From NCBI GenBank assembly GCA_911728435.2, contig OU452206.1:17142297-17206296 (forward strand): a stretch of 64,000 nucleotides of DNA, in the 5' to 3' direction. The notes under the pieces are model-generated. The model ran no database searches. It saw nothing but the letters and a program-made list of their open reading frames with translations, and was not told the DNA's origin. The translations under genes and the position numbers were made by a program. Source of the DNA: Apoderus coryli. Lineage: Eukaryota > Arthropoda > Insecta > Coleoptera > Attelabidae. Of this stretch, positions 46,921 through 58,020 are shown piece after piece. Each line of letters opens with the position of its first letter. Positions within the stretch are counted from its first letter, which is position 1.

Positions 46921-47159
46921 GACCTCCGAACAACGGCAATATTTTCTTCCGAACGACCTCTACGTGCATGCTGAGGGGTTTTAATGTTACCTACGGATCC
47001 AGTTTGCTGAAACTTTTGGACCACATTCCAAATCTCAGAAGATCGATTTTGCGCACAAAAAAATTCACGTAGGACACGAAACGTATTTTTCCTCGATCGC
47101 CCATTTTCATATTACGTTTCGACCATTTTAACGTTTTGTTCCGTGGTGTATTGCTGCAT
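46921..47159 (-). pseudogene. Tc1/mariner-type transposase N-terminal fragment
   Basis: From the ATG at 47159-47157: MQQYTTEQNVKMVET, a stop, YENGRSRKNTFRVLREFF, then IWNVVQKFQQTGSVGNIKTP and RRGRSEENIAVVR. This is the paired helix-turn-helix N-terminus of insect Tc1-type transposases (TGSV...R.GR...ENI..V). It is cut by the LINE on its 3' side; the catalytic domain is missing. Confidence 0.7.
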
Positions 47160-47456
47160 GACTAATTTTTACTAATTCCAGATTGTCCATTAAAATTCCT
47201 AATACCAATACCAAAACACAACATATTATTAATTTTATGACAAAGAAACAATTAATTATGCCTAAAACAAAGTTGACAAAGAAAGAATTACTTGATACAA
47301 TAAAATCATTGCATTTCAAAAAAAAAACTAGCTGTTGCCCTCGAGGCACGAATAGCTCTCCATATTTAAGTGTAAAAGTAATAATTTTATGACCTTTTTG
47401 TCATTTATCTAAATTTTTGTTTTGTTTTAGACATCAGCTATTTTTTTTTTTTTGTA

Positions 47457-49559
47457 TCGGGTTTTGTGCCTTTTTCTTCTCTTTGAAGGCACTATTTATA
47501 CGCAGATATTTTATATTTCAGGCCAAATTCTTGTACGCAAAATAATTGATTTTTTTTTAGTTTTATTATAAAATTTATTTTGCCCCCTTTTCTACTATTT
47601 ACGAACGCCTATGTAAACAAAATTGTTATGCTGCATGTTGTAGGTTATCCGTTAAGTGGTTTTTGAGTTATCACGGATACAATTTTTTCCTGACCCTTTT
47701 ATAGAATTTCCACGGACGCCTATGGAACATTAATTTTTGTCGTGTATTTTTAACACCAATTCAACTAGTTAAATATAAAATTTTTTACATTTTAATTTTT
47801 TTTTCATTTTACCCCTTTTTTTTACTATTTACGAACGCCTATGTAAATAAAAATTTTATGCTGCATTTTTTAGGTTATCTTATATGAAAGCTATATATAA
47901 TTAGCCAATTTTTCTGGTATATTTGGGAAACATTTTTTTTTCGTTTTTGACTCTTTTTTTAAGACTATTTTCGAACGCCTGTGTGAACTAATTCTTTTAT
48001 GTAACATTTTTTAGGTTATATTCTATCACACCTATAAAAAATTATTCAATATTTCGGATAAGTTTAAGAACTATAATTTTTTTAAATTTTTGAACCCTCT
48101 TTTAAACCCCTTGCCTACGCTCAATGTTAATCACCACCTATAAATAGCCTGTAGTATTTTCGTACCAAATGTGGTTAAAATCCGTTAAGTGGTTTTTGAG
48201 TTATCACGGATACAAATTTTTTCTGACCCTTTTATAGAATTTTCACGGACGCCTATGGAACATTAATTTGTGTCGTGTATTTTTAACACCAACTCAACTA
48301 GTTAAATATAAAAATTTTTACATTTTAATTTTTTTTATTTTACCCCTTTTTCTACTATTTACGAACGCCTATGTAAATAAAAATTTTATGCTGCATTTTT
48401 TAGGTTATCTTATATCAAAGCTATATATAATTAGCCAATTTTTCTGGTATATTTGGGAAACATTTTTTTGTTTTTGACCCTTTTTTAACACTATTTTCGA
48501 ACGCCTGTGTGAACTAATTCTTTTATGTAACATTTTTTAGGTTATATTCTATCACAACTATAAAAAATTATTCAATATTTCGGATAAGTTTAAGAACTAT
48601 GATTTTTTAAATTTTTGAAACCTCTTTTAAACCCGTTGCCTACGCTCAATGTTAATCACCACCTATAATTATCCTGTAGTATTTTCGTACCAAATGTGGT
48701 TAAAATCCGTTAAGTGGTTTTTGAGTTATCACGGATACAAATTTTTTCTGACCCTTTTATAGAATTTTTACGGACGCCTATGGTACATTAATTTTTGTCG
48801 TGTATTTTTAACACCAATTCATCTAGTTAAATATAAAATTTTTTACATTTTAATTTTTTTTTATTTTACCCCTTTTTCTACTATTTACGAACGCCTATGT
48901 GAATAAAAATTTTATGCTGCATTTTTTAGGTTATCTTATATCAAAGCTATATATAATTAGCCAATTTTTCTGGTATATTTGGGAAACGTTTTTTTTTTTC
49001 GTTTTTGACCCTTTTTTTAAATTATTTTCGAACGCCTGTGTGAACCAATTCTTTTATGGAATATTTTTTAGCTTATATTGTATCACAACTATGAAAAATT
49101 ATTCCATATTTCGAATAAGTTTAGGAAATATATATTTTTTATGTTTTGACCCCTTTTCCACTATTTACGAACGCCTATGAAAGTAAGTTATTCATGACAC
49201 ATTTTATAGGTTATATTCTATCAAAACTATCAATAACTAGTTAATATTTCTGCTATTTTTAGGAAATACGTTTTTTTTTAATCTTTTTTACCCCATTTTA
49301 CACTATTTTCGAACGCCAATGTGGTCTAATATTTTATGTTCAATATTTTAGGTTATATTCAATTAAATGCGTAAAAAATTATGCAGTATTTCGGATAAGT
49401 TTAAGAACTATGAATTTTTTTAATTTTTGAACCCTCTTTTAAACTCTTTGCCTACGCTCAATGTTTCCCAAAATCTAATCAGCTCCTTGCCATGTCCAAT
49501 AGTATTTTTGTACCAAATTTGGTTAAAATCTGTTAAGCGGTTTTTGCGTTTTCGTGGAT

Positions 49560-49598
<39 letters not shown>

Positions 49599-49765
49599 TA
49601 CAGACAGACAGACAGACAGACAGACATTTTTTTAAAACTACTTATTTATGTATAAAATGACCAAAAAGAAGTATTTCCGGTGAAATTAAAAAAAATTTTT
49701 TTTTCATGAAACTAATAGTCTCCATATATACATATATTACATATATGATATGGAGAGCTAAAAAA
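47457..49765 (+). mobile_element. Helentron/Helitron-like non-autonomous element, copy B
   Basis: Starts TCGGGTTTTGTGCC with a 5' subterminal hairpin (GTGCCTT...AAGGCAC, about 47465-47491). The body is hierarchical: about 135-base sub-repeats assembled into roughly 528-bp units (the anchor TAGGTTATCTTATAT recurs at 47871, 48401 and 48927). A CAGA microsatellite follows (49560-49626), then the 3' hairpin TCTCCATAT...ATATGGAGA and GCTAA. It shares all these parts with copy A at 7843-9586 but is longer by extra tandem units. No helicase ORF is present. Confidence 0.55.
49560..49626. repeat. CAGA/GACA tetranucleotide microsatellite
   Basis: About 16 units with one interruption (ACATACAGAC), inside the 3' part of Helentron-like copy B. 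Copy A has a shorter version at 9436-9463. Confidence 0.9.
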
Positions 49766-51341
49766 TATGCAATATACCAAATTTTCCTAATTCAGGGACA
49801 TACTGTTCTCAATTTGCCGCCTTACCACTGTATTTTCAATCTGATCGACATGATTTGAAAATCATAAAACCCGATAAAAACAAAATATCAAACACCAAAT
49901 ACATATATTTATATATAAATTTGCTTTTATTTCCGCTAAAATAATGATACGCCCATGCCTCCAAACTCATAGATGTATGCCGCCGAAAGGTTTTTTACGA
50001 TTTAAATTGATATTATAACGACTATACTATACTTACCTTTCAAAATTAAAAGAAACATGAATAATAGATTTATTTCGCTTTATTTCCTTAGGATCACTTT
50101 GCATACAGTATGTCTTCAAATGAAGGGCACAAAAAGACAAAATAATAAAAAATATTTAAAAACATATAGCATTATGACATTTTATCCGTAAATTTAATTT
50201 ATTTTGTTAAAAAAAAACAACCATTATTCGAAATAATAGTAGATAATTAATGAAACTGAATCTAATATTATTTGTTATATCGATATTATATTATAATTAT
50301 TTTTTGTGAAGCTTATTATGTATGTAACATTATTTTCCAACCATTGTGTTTAATTATGGGAGTTCTATTAATTATTGCTTTAATAATAAATCAAATTAAA
50401 CAAAAAAAATCTCTCTCGTGCACATTTTGAAATAAAATGCAATTATATGCACATATTTGTTTATGAAAGCTTTCAATGGCATGATTGTAAAATTAAAAAA
50501 AAAACGATTCAACATGTAGAGTAGGATCAGAGCCGAAAATAGTCACAGCCTGGGGATCAGGATGGCTAGTTACATACAGGGTGAGTTAGTAGTGCGTCGA
50601 AGTTCGATATTACCTTAAAGGTCAAAAATTTCAAACGAAACTAAGCAGTCAGTGTGTAGGCAGTCATAAAGTACGTATTTTAAAATTATTGTTATTTGTA
50701 CAGGGTGGCTCATCTCATCAGGGAGAACCAAACTTACGTTTTTTTAAATAGAAAGCCCTATTTATTATTCCACAATTTTATTGGTTTAGACTTGATATTG
50801 ATCATACTAAAATTTTAGAAAATTATACAGAGTCGTTCAAAAGTTACCACTAGTATTATATGCAAAACATGGCGAATTCTAAGGCTTCTGTACTGGAACT
50901 GAAATAATTTAAACTCTGCTTCTTACGGACATAGCTTTTTGATAGTTACCAACTTTTATAAAAAGATAATTGTTAGTATATAGTGCAAAACCTGTATACA
51001 GGGTGAGTCCAAACTCAAATTTGCGTTTTACTCGAATTTTCCAAATGAGACACCCTGTATATAATTTCAAAAACTGAAAGGAAAATCATCAGTTGCGATG
51101 TGTCGTATTGTATAACGAAAATGAAAGGATGAAGGAAAATAAAGGTTACCCTAATGAAAGAAAATCTAGATTTACTACTATTGGACCTAGACAGTGTTAT
51201 GGAGTCCTTTATCAAAATTAATAATAATTATTGTTTAGTGGGGAACACTAAAAATTGGACTGTCACTACAAAGAAACCCCCCATCACCTAAAAGGGTGGT
51301 AAAAGTTAAATTTACATTAAATTTTAATATAACATTTTCAG
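49766..51341. other. End of the 11.7-kb neuroligin intron; cluster of short transposon termini
   Basis: TACAGGGTGAGTTAG (50576), TACAGGGTGGCTCAT (50699) and TACAGGGTGAGTCC (50999), and the inverted ACACCCTGTATATA (51049), indicate several short or truncated Tc1/mariner-type elements packed into 0.5 kb. The pair at about 50998-51060 is inward-facing only 64 bp apart. No gene is recognised. Confidence 0.5.
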
Positions 51342-51548
51342 GCCACTTCAAGCTCTACTAGACGTCCATTTGGAGACAGTTCGTTTCATGCCACGAATCG
51401 CCCCCTCTCTCCCTGTAGATAACGAATCAAGCGAGCCAGCGTTCGCCATGGAGCATGCAAGTGAGAATTTCATCACTTGTGAGGTGATGTTAGGTACAAC
51501 AACGACTGAGAGTTATGCTGACTTCAATGCTAACGATATTCAATACGG
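51342..51548 (+). CDS. Nlg: Neuroligin, internal coding exon C
   Basis: The acceptor is TTTTCAG (ending 51341). The first base completes an Arg codon left by exon B, giving CLRSRPLQALLDVHLETV, a typical neuroligin join. The exon continues through RFMPRIAPSLPVDNESSEP, AFAMEHASENF and CEVMLGTTTTESYADF, ending at GG|GTTGGT (donor GT at 51549-51550). The segment corresponds to the cholinesterase-like domain where vertebrate neuroligins read FGPVIDGDVIP and ILMEQGEF..YDIMLGVN. The 5' intron is 11.7 kb; the 3' intron is only 62 bp, a large contrast within one gene. Confidence 0.95.
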
Positions 51549-51610
51549 GTTGGTATTTGTCACTGTTATTTGCACTCCACTGTATATTTAGTTTCATTTT
51601 TCTATTGCAG

Positions 51611-51890
51611 TTTCGAAGAGGACCAACGTAACCGGATATTACGAACCTACATCCGCAACACTTATTTCTATCATTTGAATGAAATATTTTCCGCCGTTCG
51701 GAACGAATACACGGACTGGGATAAACCCATACCGCATCCGATAAATATACGCGATTCTACTATGGAGGCATTAAGTGATGGACATACAGTGGCGCCATTA
51801 GTGCGGGTGGCGTATTTACATGCCCGACGTGGCGCCAAAACGTACTTTTTCCATTTTGGTTATCAAACAAAGGAGAGTGATTATCCACAG
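51611..51890 (+). CDS. Nlg: Neuroligin, internal coding exon D
   Basis: The acceptor is TATTGCAG (ending 51610). One base completes Gly, then 93 codons follow: FEEDQRNRILRTYIRNTY, NEIFSAVRNEYTDWDKP, DSTMEALSDGHTVAPLVRVA and HARRGAKTYFFHFGYQTK, ending DYPQ at a codon boundary before GTGATT. The EYTDWDKP and SDGHTVAP blocks match the neuroligin YTDW and TDHQWVAP positions. No stop is present. It is the longest neuroligin exon in the window. Confidence 0.96.
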
Positions 51891-54687
51891 GTGATTTTTA
51901 TTTTTAAAACAGTAGTATCTCTATTGGAATTAACTTTAACATAGTGTTAGGTATTTCAGTTTTTCAATTTCAGTCGGCACGGTTCCTATCTTCGATATTA
52001 TTGCAGCTACAAAGTCCGGTGATAACGATGGTGAAAACTGCACAAAAATTGAAATTGCTTTCGCGAGTTTCACTTCATCAAATGGAACACCCGGTATCCC
52101 CCATTTTCAATCGATAGGAAATTGAATTCTCAACAAAATTTGTTCAATGACCTTTTATCCTAAACTCAAATATGACAAAGTTATCGATAATTCTTCAAAT
52201 TCGTCAATGTGGCTGTTGTTTGAAAAACAACTCTCGTTTGTTTTATAAATGCCAACTTAGCAATAGTGCCGACTTAAGTTCAGTAATCAAACTTCAAATT
52301 TTTCCCTCCACAAACTTCCTGTATATTTGGAGTACTATAATTTTGAGGATGTTTCGATTCTGTGAGAACACTGGACTCAATCACAAAATACTGAAAGTTC
52401 CATTTATTTTTGAACGTTCTGCATTCACTATTTTCCATTCTAATAAACCACACATAAAAACAGTAAGTCAAATCAAAATACTGTTGCACAGGGGTGTTAC
52501 TTTATTTCACAATAAACAGTTTCGCGTCCTTCGCCTTTCCTACGCAAACTGACCAGAACCAGAACCAACCCGTAAATTCACAAATATTTAATTACAATTA
52601 ATGCCACCTTTTGATGGGTAGCTGAAATGGTACATACATACCCAGTAAACACGCATACGGTTATTTAATGTTTATCATTACAAAACACCTTTCCAAAAAA
52701 AGGTACATTAAATACGTACATTTACTTTTATATGTCGCGCTTTTTCACGTGTATTGAACGTATTTATGTATATATATTCAACGGTGAAATCAAACGTTAT
52801 TTAAACGGTTCTAAAAGACGTTAATAATACGATTACACAAACGTTAATTCTTAGCTTTTAAAAAACGACAAATGCATGTATTAAATATAATGTAATCGTA
52901 TTAATTACGCATTTTAGAAACGTTTAAATAATGTTTGATTTCACATTATTTAATGTGGCTTTTATATATTTTTGTAACGTGAAATATACGTTGATAAAAT
53001 GTATGGAATAAATCAATAAAACTACCAGATTTCCATTGTTGGGTTGGTACAAAAGTTTGATGAAAACATAATGCCCTTTGTGTTAAATAGTTAAACCAAA
53101 AAATATAAACATTTGGGTGTTTTTGGTGTTTTTTAATATTAAATATTGTGGTCAAATATAACTTACAAAATTATACGATACAATAATGCACGTTTCGGCG
53201 AACGCTTTCGGTCGAAACTTACTTTGTATCGAATAATTTTGTAATTTCTTTTTGACAATATTTTATATAAAAATATTGAATAACACAAAAAAAAAACTGA
53301 TTGTTGATTTGTTTTTACTATATTTACAACCAACAATCCCACTTTTTGATTTAACGATTTAGGATATTGGAGACATACTTTCAGCATCGAACCTTGTCCG
53401 TTATTTTATTAGGATAAAAACACTTTACATTTTTTGTTGTATATAATTATAACAAAATGTTCTAGAATCATCACTAGTGTAAAATGTAAGATAACAAATT
53501 GTCTATAAATATGTAATTTATTCTAAACATAGGAACATTTTTTTTAATAACAAATAGAAAGTTAAATTAAGGAACAAATAATTCTTTCATATATTAAGAA
53601 GAATAAAATACAGAATTATGCTTAAATTTTGACTGCTTCTTAACCGCTTACGATAGGGAATTTTAATTAATTTAAAAAATCAATAAATCATAAATCTAAT
53701 ACATAAATAATGCTTGCAAATCATTTTTCTGGTGCATGGGAAAGTCCAATTTTTGCTGCTTCTGAAATGAAAAATGCATACTAGGTATTAGCATAATATA
53801 ATTATAAATATTTAGAATGTAATGTTATTTTTGCTAGAAGCGTATAGATACTTTATACATTTTTAGGCAAAAGTAAAAGATATTTACTTTTAATCTAAAA
53901 TTATATTTTCTGAGTGCCAAACACCCAGTAAATTCATTGCATTGTAATTTGTCAATTTTAATTTTTTTTCCTGTGAATTTTTTCAAATTTTATAATCTAA
54001 TTTTTATTAGTGTTCTAAAAGCAAAATATCGAGTGGTGTGGCTGGCTGATGAGTACAAACGAGTACGAACTATGCGCATATAGTAGTCTCTACTTGATAT
54101 TTTGAAACAACAAACTTCAATAGTAAGCAAAGTGTATTTTATCTTTTTCTCTTAAGTACTGTGAGGTGCTAGGCAACTAGTGGGAAATATTCTTACGCAC
54201 GGGTAAATGATAAACAGCATTACAATGTACTACATTGTCAAATTATGATTGAACATATAATAAAGGCATTTAAAGACAGTCGTAGAAAAAGTATAGTGTG
54301 AAACTCACATGAAATGACCATTTCCTACTCGTATGATTTGCAGCACTCGCCTGCGGCTCATGGTGCAAACGATCATACTCGTAGGAAATATATGTGCACA
54401 ATTGCAACGAACATGAAATGAAATAATAGTATATTTATACTATTTTTTGTGAGGCTGGTATAAACAAATAAAGGAATTCTAAATTGCATATTTGATTTGA
54501 TTTATTCAATCATTTTGGCAGAAAACTTAGATATTCCTTACATAGATGTAGAATAATAATATTTTGCAGAGTTAATGGATAAAAAATGAGCTTTGGTTGC
54601 CAAATTCTCCTTTATTTCAAAGCCCATATGCTTAAATGCGGTACAGTGGCAGCAATCAGTAGCGTAGTTAAAAAATTTCAATAAATA
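51891..54687. other. Neuroligin intron between exons D and E, largely unassigned
   Basis: Contains a MITE-like inverted repeat at about 52781-52950 (separate entry). An inverted segment TTTTGTAA-like/GTATCG at about 53168-53245 holds GTTTCG...CGAAAC. The 52172-52552 open frame has no recognisable domain. Confidence 0.4.
52781..52950. repeat. Inverted repeat of about 55-bp arms (MITE-like hairpin)
   Basis: GTGAAATCAAACGTTATTTA...AATACGATTACA (about 52785-52838) is a near-complement of TGTAATCGTATTAATTACGC...TTTGATTTCAC (about 52890-52945), with about 50 bases between. Non-coding and AT-rich. Outer element borders are not clear. Confidence 0.65.
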
Positions 54688-54847
54688 TGTGAAATAAAAC
54701 ACGTCTTCTCCACAAATTAGATCGTTTATATGTTAAGACAAACTCAACAAGAGCCAAACATGTTTCGGAATCAAGCCGATTCCATCTTCAGTGGCTACTA
54801 AATTATAATCTTTCATATTGCCTGTTCACGCTAGGTGTCGCCAAAAA
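54688..54847 (-). mobile_element. Probable hammerhead-bearing short retroelement insertion, 160 bp
   Basis: CAATAAATA flanks the segment at 54679-54687 and 54848-54856, a possible 9-bp duplication. In minus orientation it begins TTTTTGGCGACACCTAGCGT, sharing TTTGGCGACACCTAGC with the 19.8-kb insertion, then carries a hammerhead motif, with the same overall length. The borders are less certain than for the other insertions because the candidate duplication is short and AT-rich. Confidence 0.6.
54751..54797 (-). ncRNA. Hammerhead-like ribozyme
   Basis: In minus orientation: stem I AGCCA, box CUGAAGA, an extra U, stem II GGAAUC-GGCUU-GAUUCC (six perfect pairs), GAA, palindromic stem III ACAUGU, triplet GUU, then stem I partner UGGCU (five pairs). 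The sequence of every stem differs from the other copies while pairing is kept, which is good comparative support. The GUU triplet and the extra U may weaken cleavage. Confidence 0.72.
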
Positions 54848-55022
54848 CAATAAATAAAATCATCATCATCAGGACCTTTTCATAGTCATAAATAGGTAAA
54901 ATGATTGCACGCCACTGATACCCATCTGCCAGATTTAATCAGAAAGCAGCTCAACTTACACACAATACACAATTTTTTGCCCTTTCCCTCGTGCTCTCTA
55001 TATATATATGATATTTCCTTAG

Positions 55023-55156
55023 AGACTTGGCAGTGTCCGGGGAGAAGACCTAACATATATTCTCGGTCTACCCTTAGTGGCAGGTCAGCCCTTTTTTCCA
55101 CAAAACTTCACCAGGCAAGACATGGGAGTTGCGGAGGCACTGCTCAATTTTATCAG
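55023..55156 (+). CDS. Nlg: Neuroligin, internal coding exon E
   Basis: Two AG acceptors are possible. Using the upstream one (AG at 55021-55022) gives RLGSVRGEDLTYILGLPLV directly after exon D's DYPQ in phase 0, matching the family pattern (RLG.VHGED.PY.FG.P). The downstream AG (55032-55033) would leave exon D out of phase, so the upstream site is chosen. The exon continues AGQPFFPQNFTRQDMGVAEA and ends with ATC AG|GTAAG. The His of the esterase triad would lie just upstream (VRGED instead of VHGED), so a second catalytic residue is also replaced here. Confidence 0.94.
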
Positions 55157-55577
55157 GTAAGATTACATTTAATTATTTATTTCGGGCATTTGTTGGGACC
55201 ATCAAAGATATTCAGGTAATAAATTGTACAGCTTAAAGTTGTACTTGTACGGAGTGTCTAAATGTACAGGGGGATGAATAGATTTTGTAATAGGATGAGG
55301 TTTTATTGAATTGAAGTTTTCGAGTAATTTAAACAAAAACTTTAATGGATACGTACTTCCGTTTACTTTAAATAATGGCGCACAGTGTAAATCATGTTCT
55401 TTACTGTCACTGTTTAGGTTAACATTGTTAATACTGACACTCAAGGCACAGTTTAAAATAATATACAGTTACTTCACTCGTGTCGGCACGTTTGATGTTC
55501 ATGTCTACAAAGCAATTGGCCGCACTTATAGTTATAGTATAGTATCTTATAGTATATAGAGATATATAGTATAATAG

Positions 55578-55646
55578 CCTAATTGCAGGCTCTCGGAATA
55601 TCTCGGGAAAAGTCCCACTATATTCCAAGCAGAGATCAACGCTATT
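55578..55646 (+). pseudogene. RNase H-bearing LINE, copy 2, RNase H fragment before the nested insertion
   Basis: The frame reads PNCRLSEYLGKSPTIFQAEI then NAI, matching the RNase H domain of copy 1 (YGPNCRLSESLGK...). It stops abruptly at 55646, where an ATTT-rich 3' tail of the opposite-strand LINE begins, and the family resumes at about 57330. Confidence 0.75.
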
Positions 55647-57318
55647 TTATTTATTTATTTATTGTCATTACATGTCATTACCAAAAAAGGTTTACACAAG
55701 TCATATTAAATATTAAAATATTACAGAACACAACATAAAAACGTAGAAATGTATATAACTTAATCAAAACAGAAAGTTAATGCTGAGGAATTCATCAATG
55801 GAGTAAAAAGCCTGGTCAATTAAGTAGTTTTTCAATCTATTTTTGAACATTGCAAGGCTCAGTGTTTTCAAACTATCTGGCAAATGATTATAGCATGTGG
55901 GACCATAATAATTCACAGAATTTCTGCTTCTACCCAACCTCATATATTCAGGAAGAATGTCATTTTTGTTTCTGGTATTGTGGTTGTGAACTTCATCATG
56001 CCTTATGTACAGATTGTAATTATTTTTCACATACATAATTGAATTGTAGATATAGAGACACGGGAGTGTAATTATTTTACATTCTTTAAATTTAGGTCTG
56101 ACATCCTCTCTAAACTTTAAATCTGTCATTATTCGCACCACTCGTCTTTGGATTGCGAATACCCGACTAGCATGACAAGAGTGTCCCCAAATTGACAAAG
56201 CATATGAAGCCACACTGTGAAAATGGCCATAATATGCTGATTTCAAAACATTAAAAGAGACTTCACCCTTCAAGCTTCGCAACATGAACACAACCTTAGA
56301 CAACTTGGCAATGGTAACCTCAACATGACCCGCCCAGGTTAGCTTTTGGTCCAAAGTGACACCCAAAAACTTTACCAGACCATCAGAAACAGCAACATTC
56401 GTCTCACGTAATGTAAATATTTTAGTAGCTGTTTTATTGGCATCCATACAGAGTTTGTTAGCTGCAAACCAGTCCGCAGCCCTCGACTGTGAATTAATCA
56501 TACTTGAGGCCAGAACATCACTCGACAGTTCAACATCGACAATAGTTGAATCGTCTGCAAACAATGTCAGGTCAGAGCATGGCAGATGTAGCGGTAAATC
56601 ATTAATGAAAATCAAAAACAATAGAGGTCCGAGCACCGAGTCCTGTGAGACTCCACAAGAGCTCAACAAGGTCTGAGAAGACTTTGACTCAAACATCGTT
56701 ACGACATTCCTACCAGTGAGATAGGAACTCAGCAAACGAATCGAATTCGCACTCATACCGTATCGCTCCAGTTTACCCAACAAGATATCGTGTGAAACGC
56801 AATCAAACGCCTTTGTTAAATCAAGAAAAGAAGCCCCCACAAGCCTTCTACTCTCAAAAGCGGTTATAACGCTATTTATAAAGTTTTCTATAGCTGAAAC
56901 GGTGTTAAGTTTCGGTCTAAATCCAAATTGTTTCGGAGAAAATAAATTATTTCTTTCAAAATACTTGGCTAATTGTTTAAAGAGTATCTTTTCAAAAAAT
57001 TTTGCCTAGAACAGGCACTATAGGAATAGGGCGATAGTTGTTCAATTCATCTGGAGATCCTTTTTTGAATAACGGTATAATTTTGCTAAATTTCAGACAA
57101 CTCGGAAACATACCGGATGAGATCGCCAAATTAATCAATATTGTCAATGGTATAATTATTATATCCTTAATATATTTAATGATTACGATATTCAAATCAA
57201 AAATGTCTTTCGAGCTTTTATTTCTAAAAGAGTTTATTATATCTCTCATCTCAATAAAAGATATTTCATTAAACTCAAAATTGCCAGGAATGTCAATAGA
57301 CAACAAATCCAGTGGACT
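55647..57318 (-). pseudogene. Jockey/CR1-type LINE, nested and 5'-truncated
   Basis: Minus frame 57306-56992: FNEISFIEMRDIINSFRNKS, FPSCLKFSKIIPLFKKGSPD, LNNYRPIPIVPVLGKIF. After a frameshift: NLFSPKQFGFRPKLNTVSAI. Then 56840-55764: SFLDLTKAFDCVSHDILL, GVSQDSVLGPLLFLIFINDL (for GVPQGS), LTLFADDSTIVD with the catalytic FADD intact, VKFLGVTLDQKLTWAGHVE, AYYGHFHSVASYALSIWG, HNHNTRNKNDILPEY, and a C-terminus ending at 55764. The 3' end is (AATA)n at about 55647-55665. The 358-codon terminal ORF is one of the longest TE frames in the window, so the copy is fairly young. Confidence 0.9.
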
Positions 57319-57329
57319 GATATTTGAGG

Positions 57330-58020
57330 ATAAGCAACTGGCAGCTCAGGGGGAAAAAGATTACTCTGACATGGGTGCCAGGACATGAAGGCATAGAGGG
57401 GAACGAAGCGGCGGACCAACTTGCAAAAGAGGGCGCAAACGCTCCGTTCTGCGGCCCGGAACCCATCTTTGTCCTTCCAAAAAGCCATATGATGGAAGAA
57501 CTTCGGAGATGGGAAAAGGAACAACTTAAGTCCTACTGGAGAAATACTCCAAACCTAAGACAATCAAAAAGGTTTATCAAACCTTCAGAGGCCAACGCAG
57601 GGAAGATTATCCAACTGGAGAGAAGTGACCTAAGGCGAATTACAGGTCTTTTTACGGGACACCACCCAGTGAAGTACCTTCTCAAAAACATGGGCCTAAC
57701 CGAGGACGACACTTGTCGGTTTTGCGAAGACGCAATAGAGACAACAGAACACGTGCTCTGTGAATGCATGGCACTTTTCTGCAAAAGGCTAAAACACCTT
57801 GGAGGGGTGACCCTAACACCCGACAAGGCAAGGAATTTAGCCCCCAAAGAAATCATCAACTTCATGAAAAGTGTGGGACAGCTGGGCAATTCATAGATTA
57901 GAGCAATTCACAAAAGATCTTCTGCAGGTCGAAGTGAGGGGAGGCCAAACCGCCTAAAAGACTCCGATAAAACAATCTTCAATCTACACAGACACTCAGG
58001 GAGTCATGACTTTTCTGTCT
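57330..58020 (+). pseudogene. RNase H-bearing LINE, copy 2, continuation to 3' end
   Basis: Frame 57324-57896: KKITLTWVPGHEGIEGNEAA, DQLAKEGANAPFCGPEP, SYWRNTPNLRQSKRFIKPS, RRITGLFTGHHPVKYLL, DDTCRFCEDAIETTEHVLCE, ending GQLGNS, then a 3' UTR (GATCTTCTGCAGGTCGAAGT...) that is the reverse complement of the one at about 41350-41455. It keeps the C-x2-C..H..C motif complete (copy 1 lost part of it). About 50 residues of RNase H between QAEINAI and QLxxRGKK are missing, so the nested LINE replaced some target sequence. Confidence 0.88.

Noticed and set aside
47871..49260. CRISPR or satellite array as an independent feature
   Set aside because: The repeats are internal to an element present twice in the window with shared ends.
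49560..49626. CRISPR-like array
   Set aside because: It is a simple CAGA microsatellite without spacers, in a eukaryotic genome.
54046..54090. CUGAUGA followed by GUAC...GUAC and GAAC, a possible further hammerhead on the plus strand
   Set aside because: The third box lacks the needed A after GAA, no stem I partner is seen, and no insertion borders are visible.
55034..55156. Alternative start of neuroligin exon E at the second AG
   Set aside because: It would break the reading phase with exon D and drop RLGS, which fits the family.
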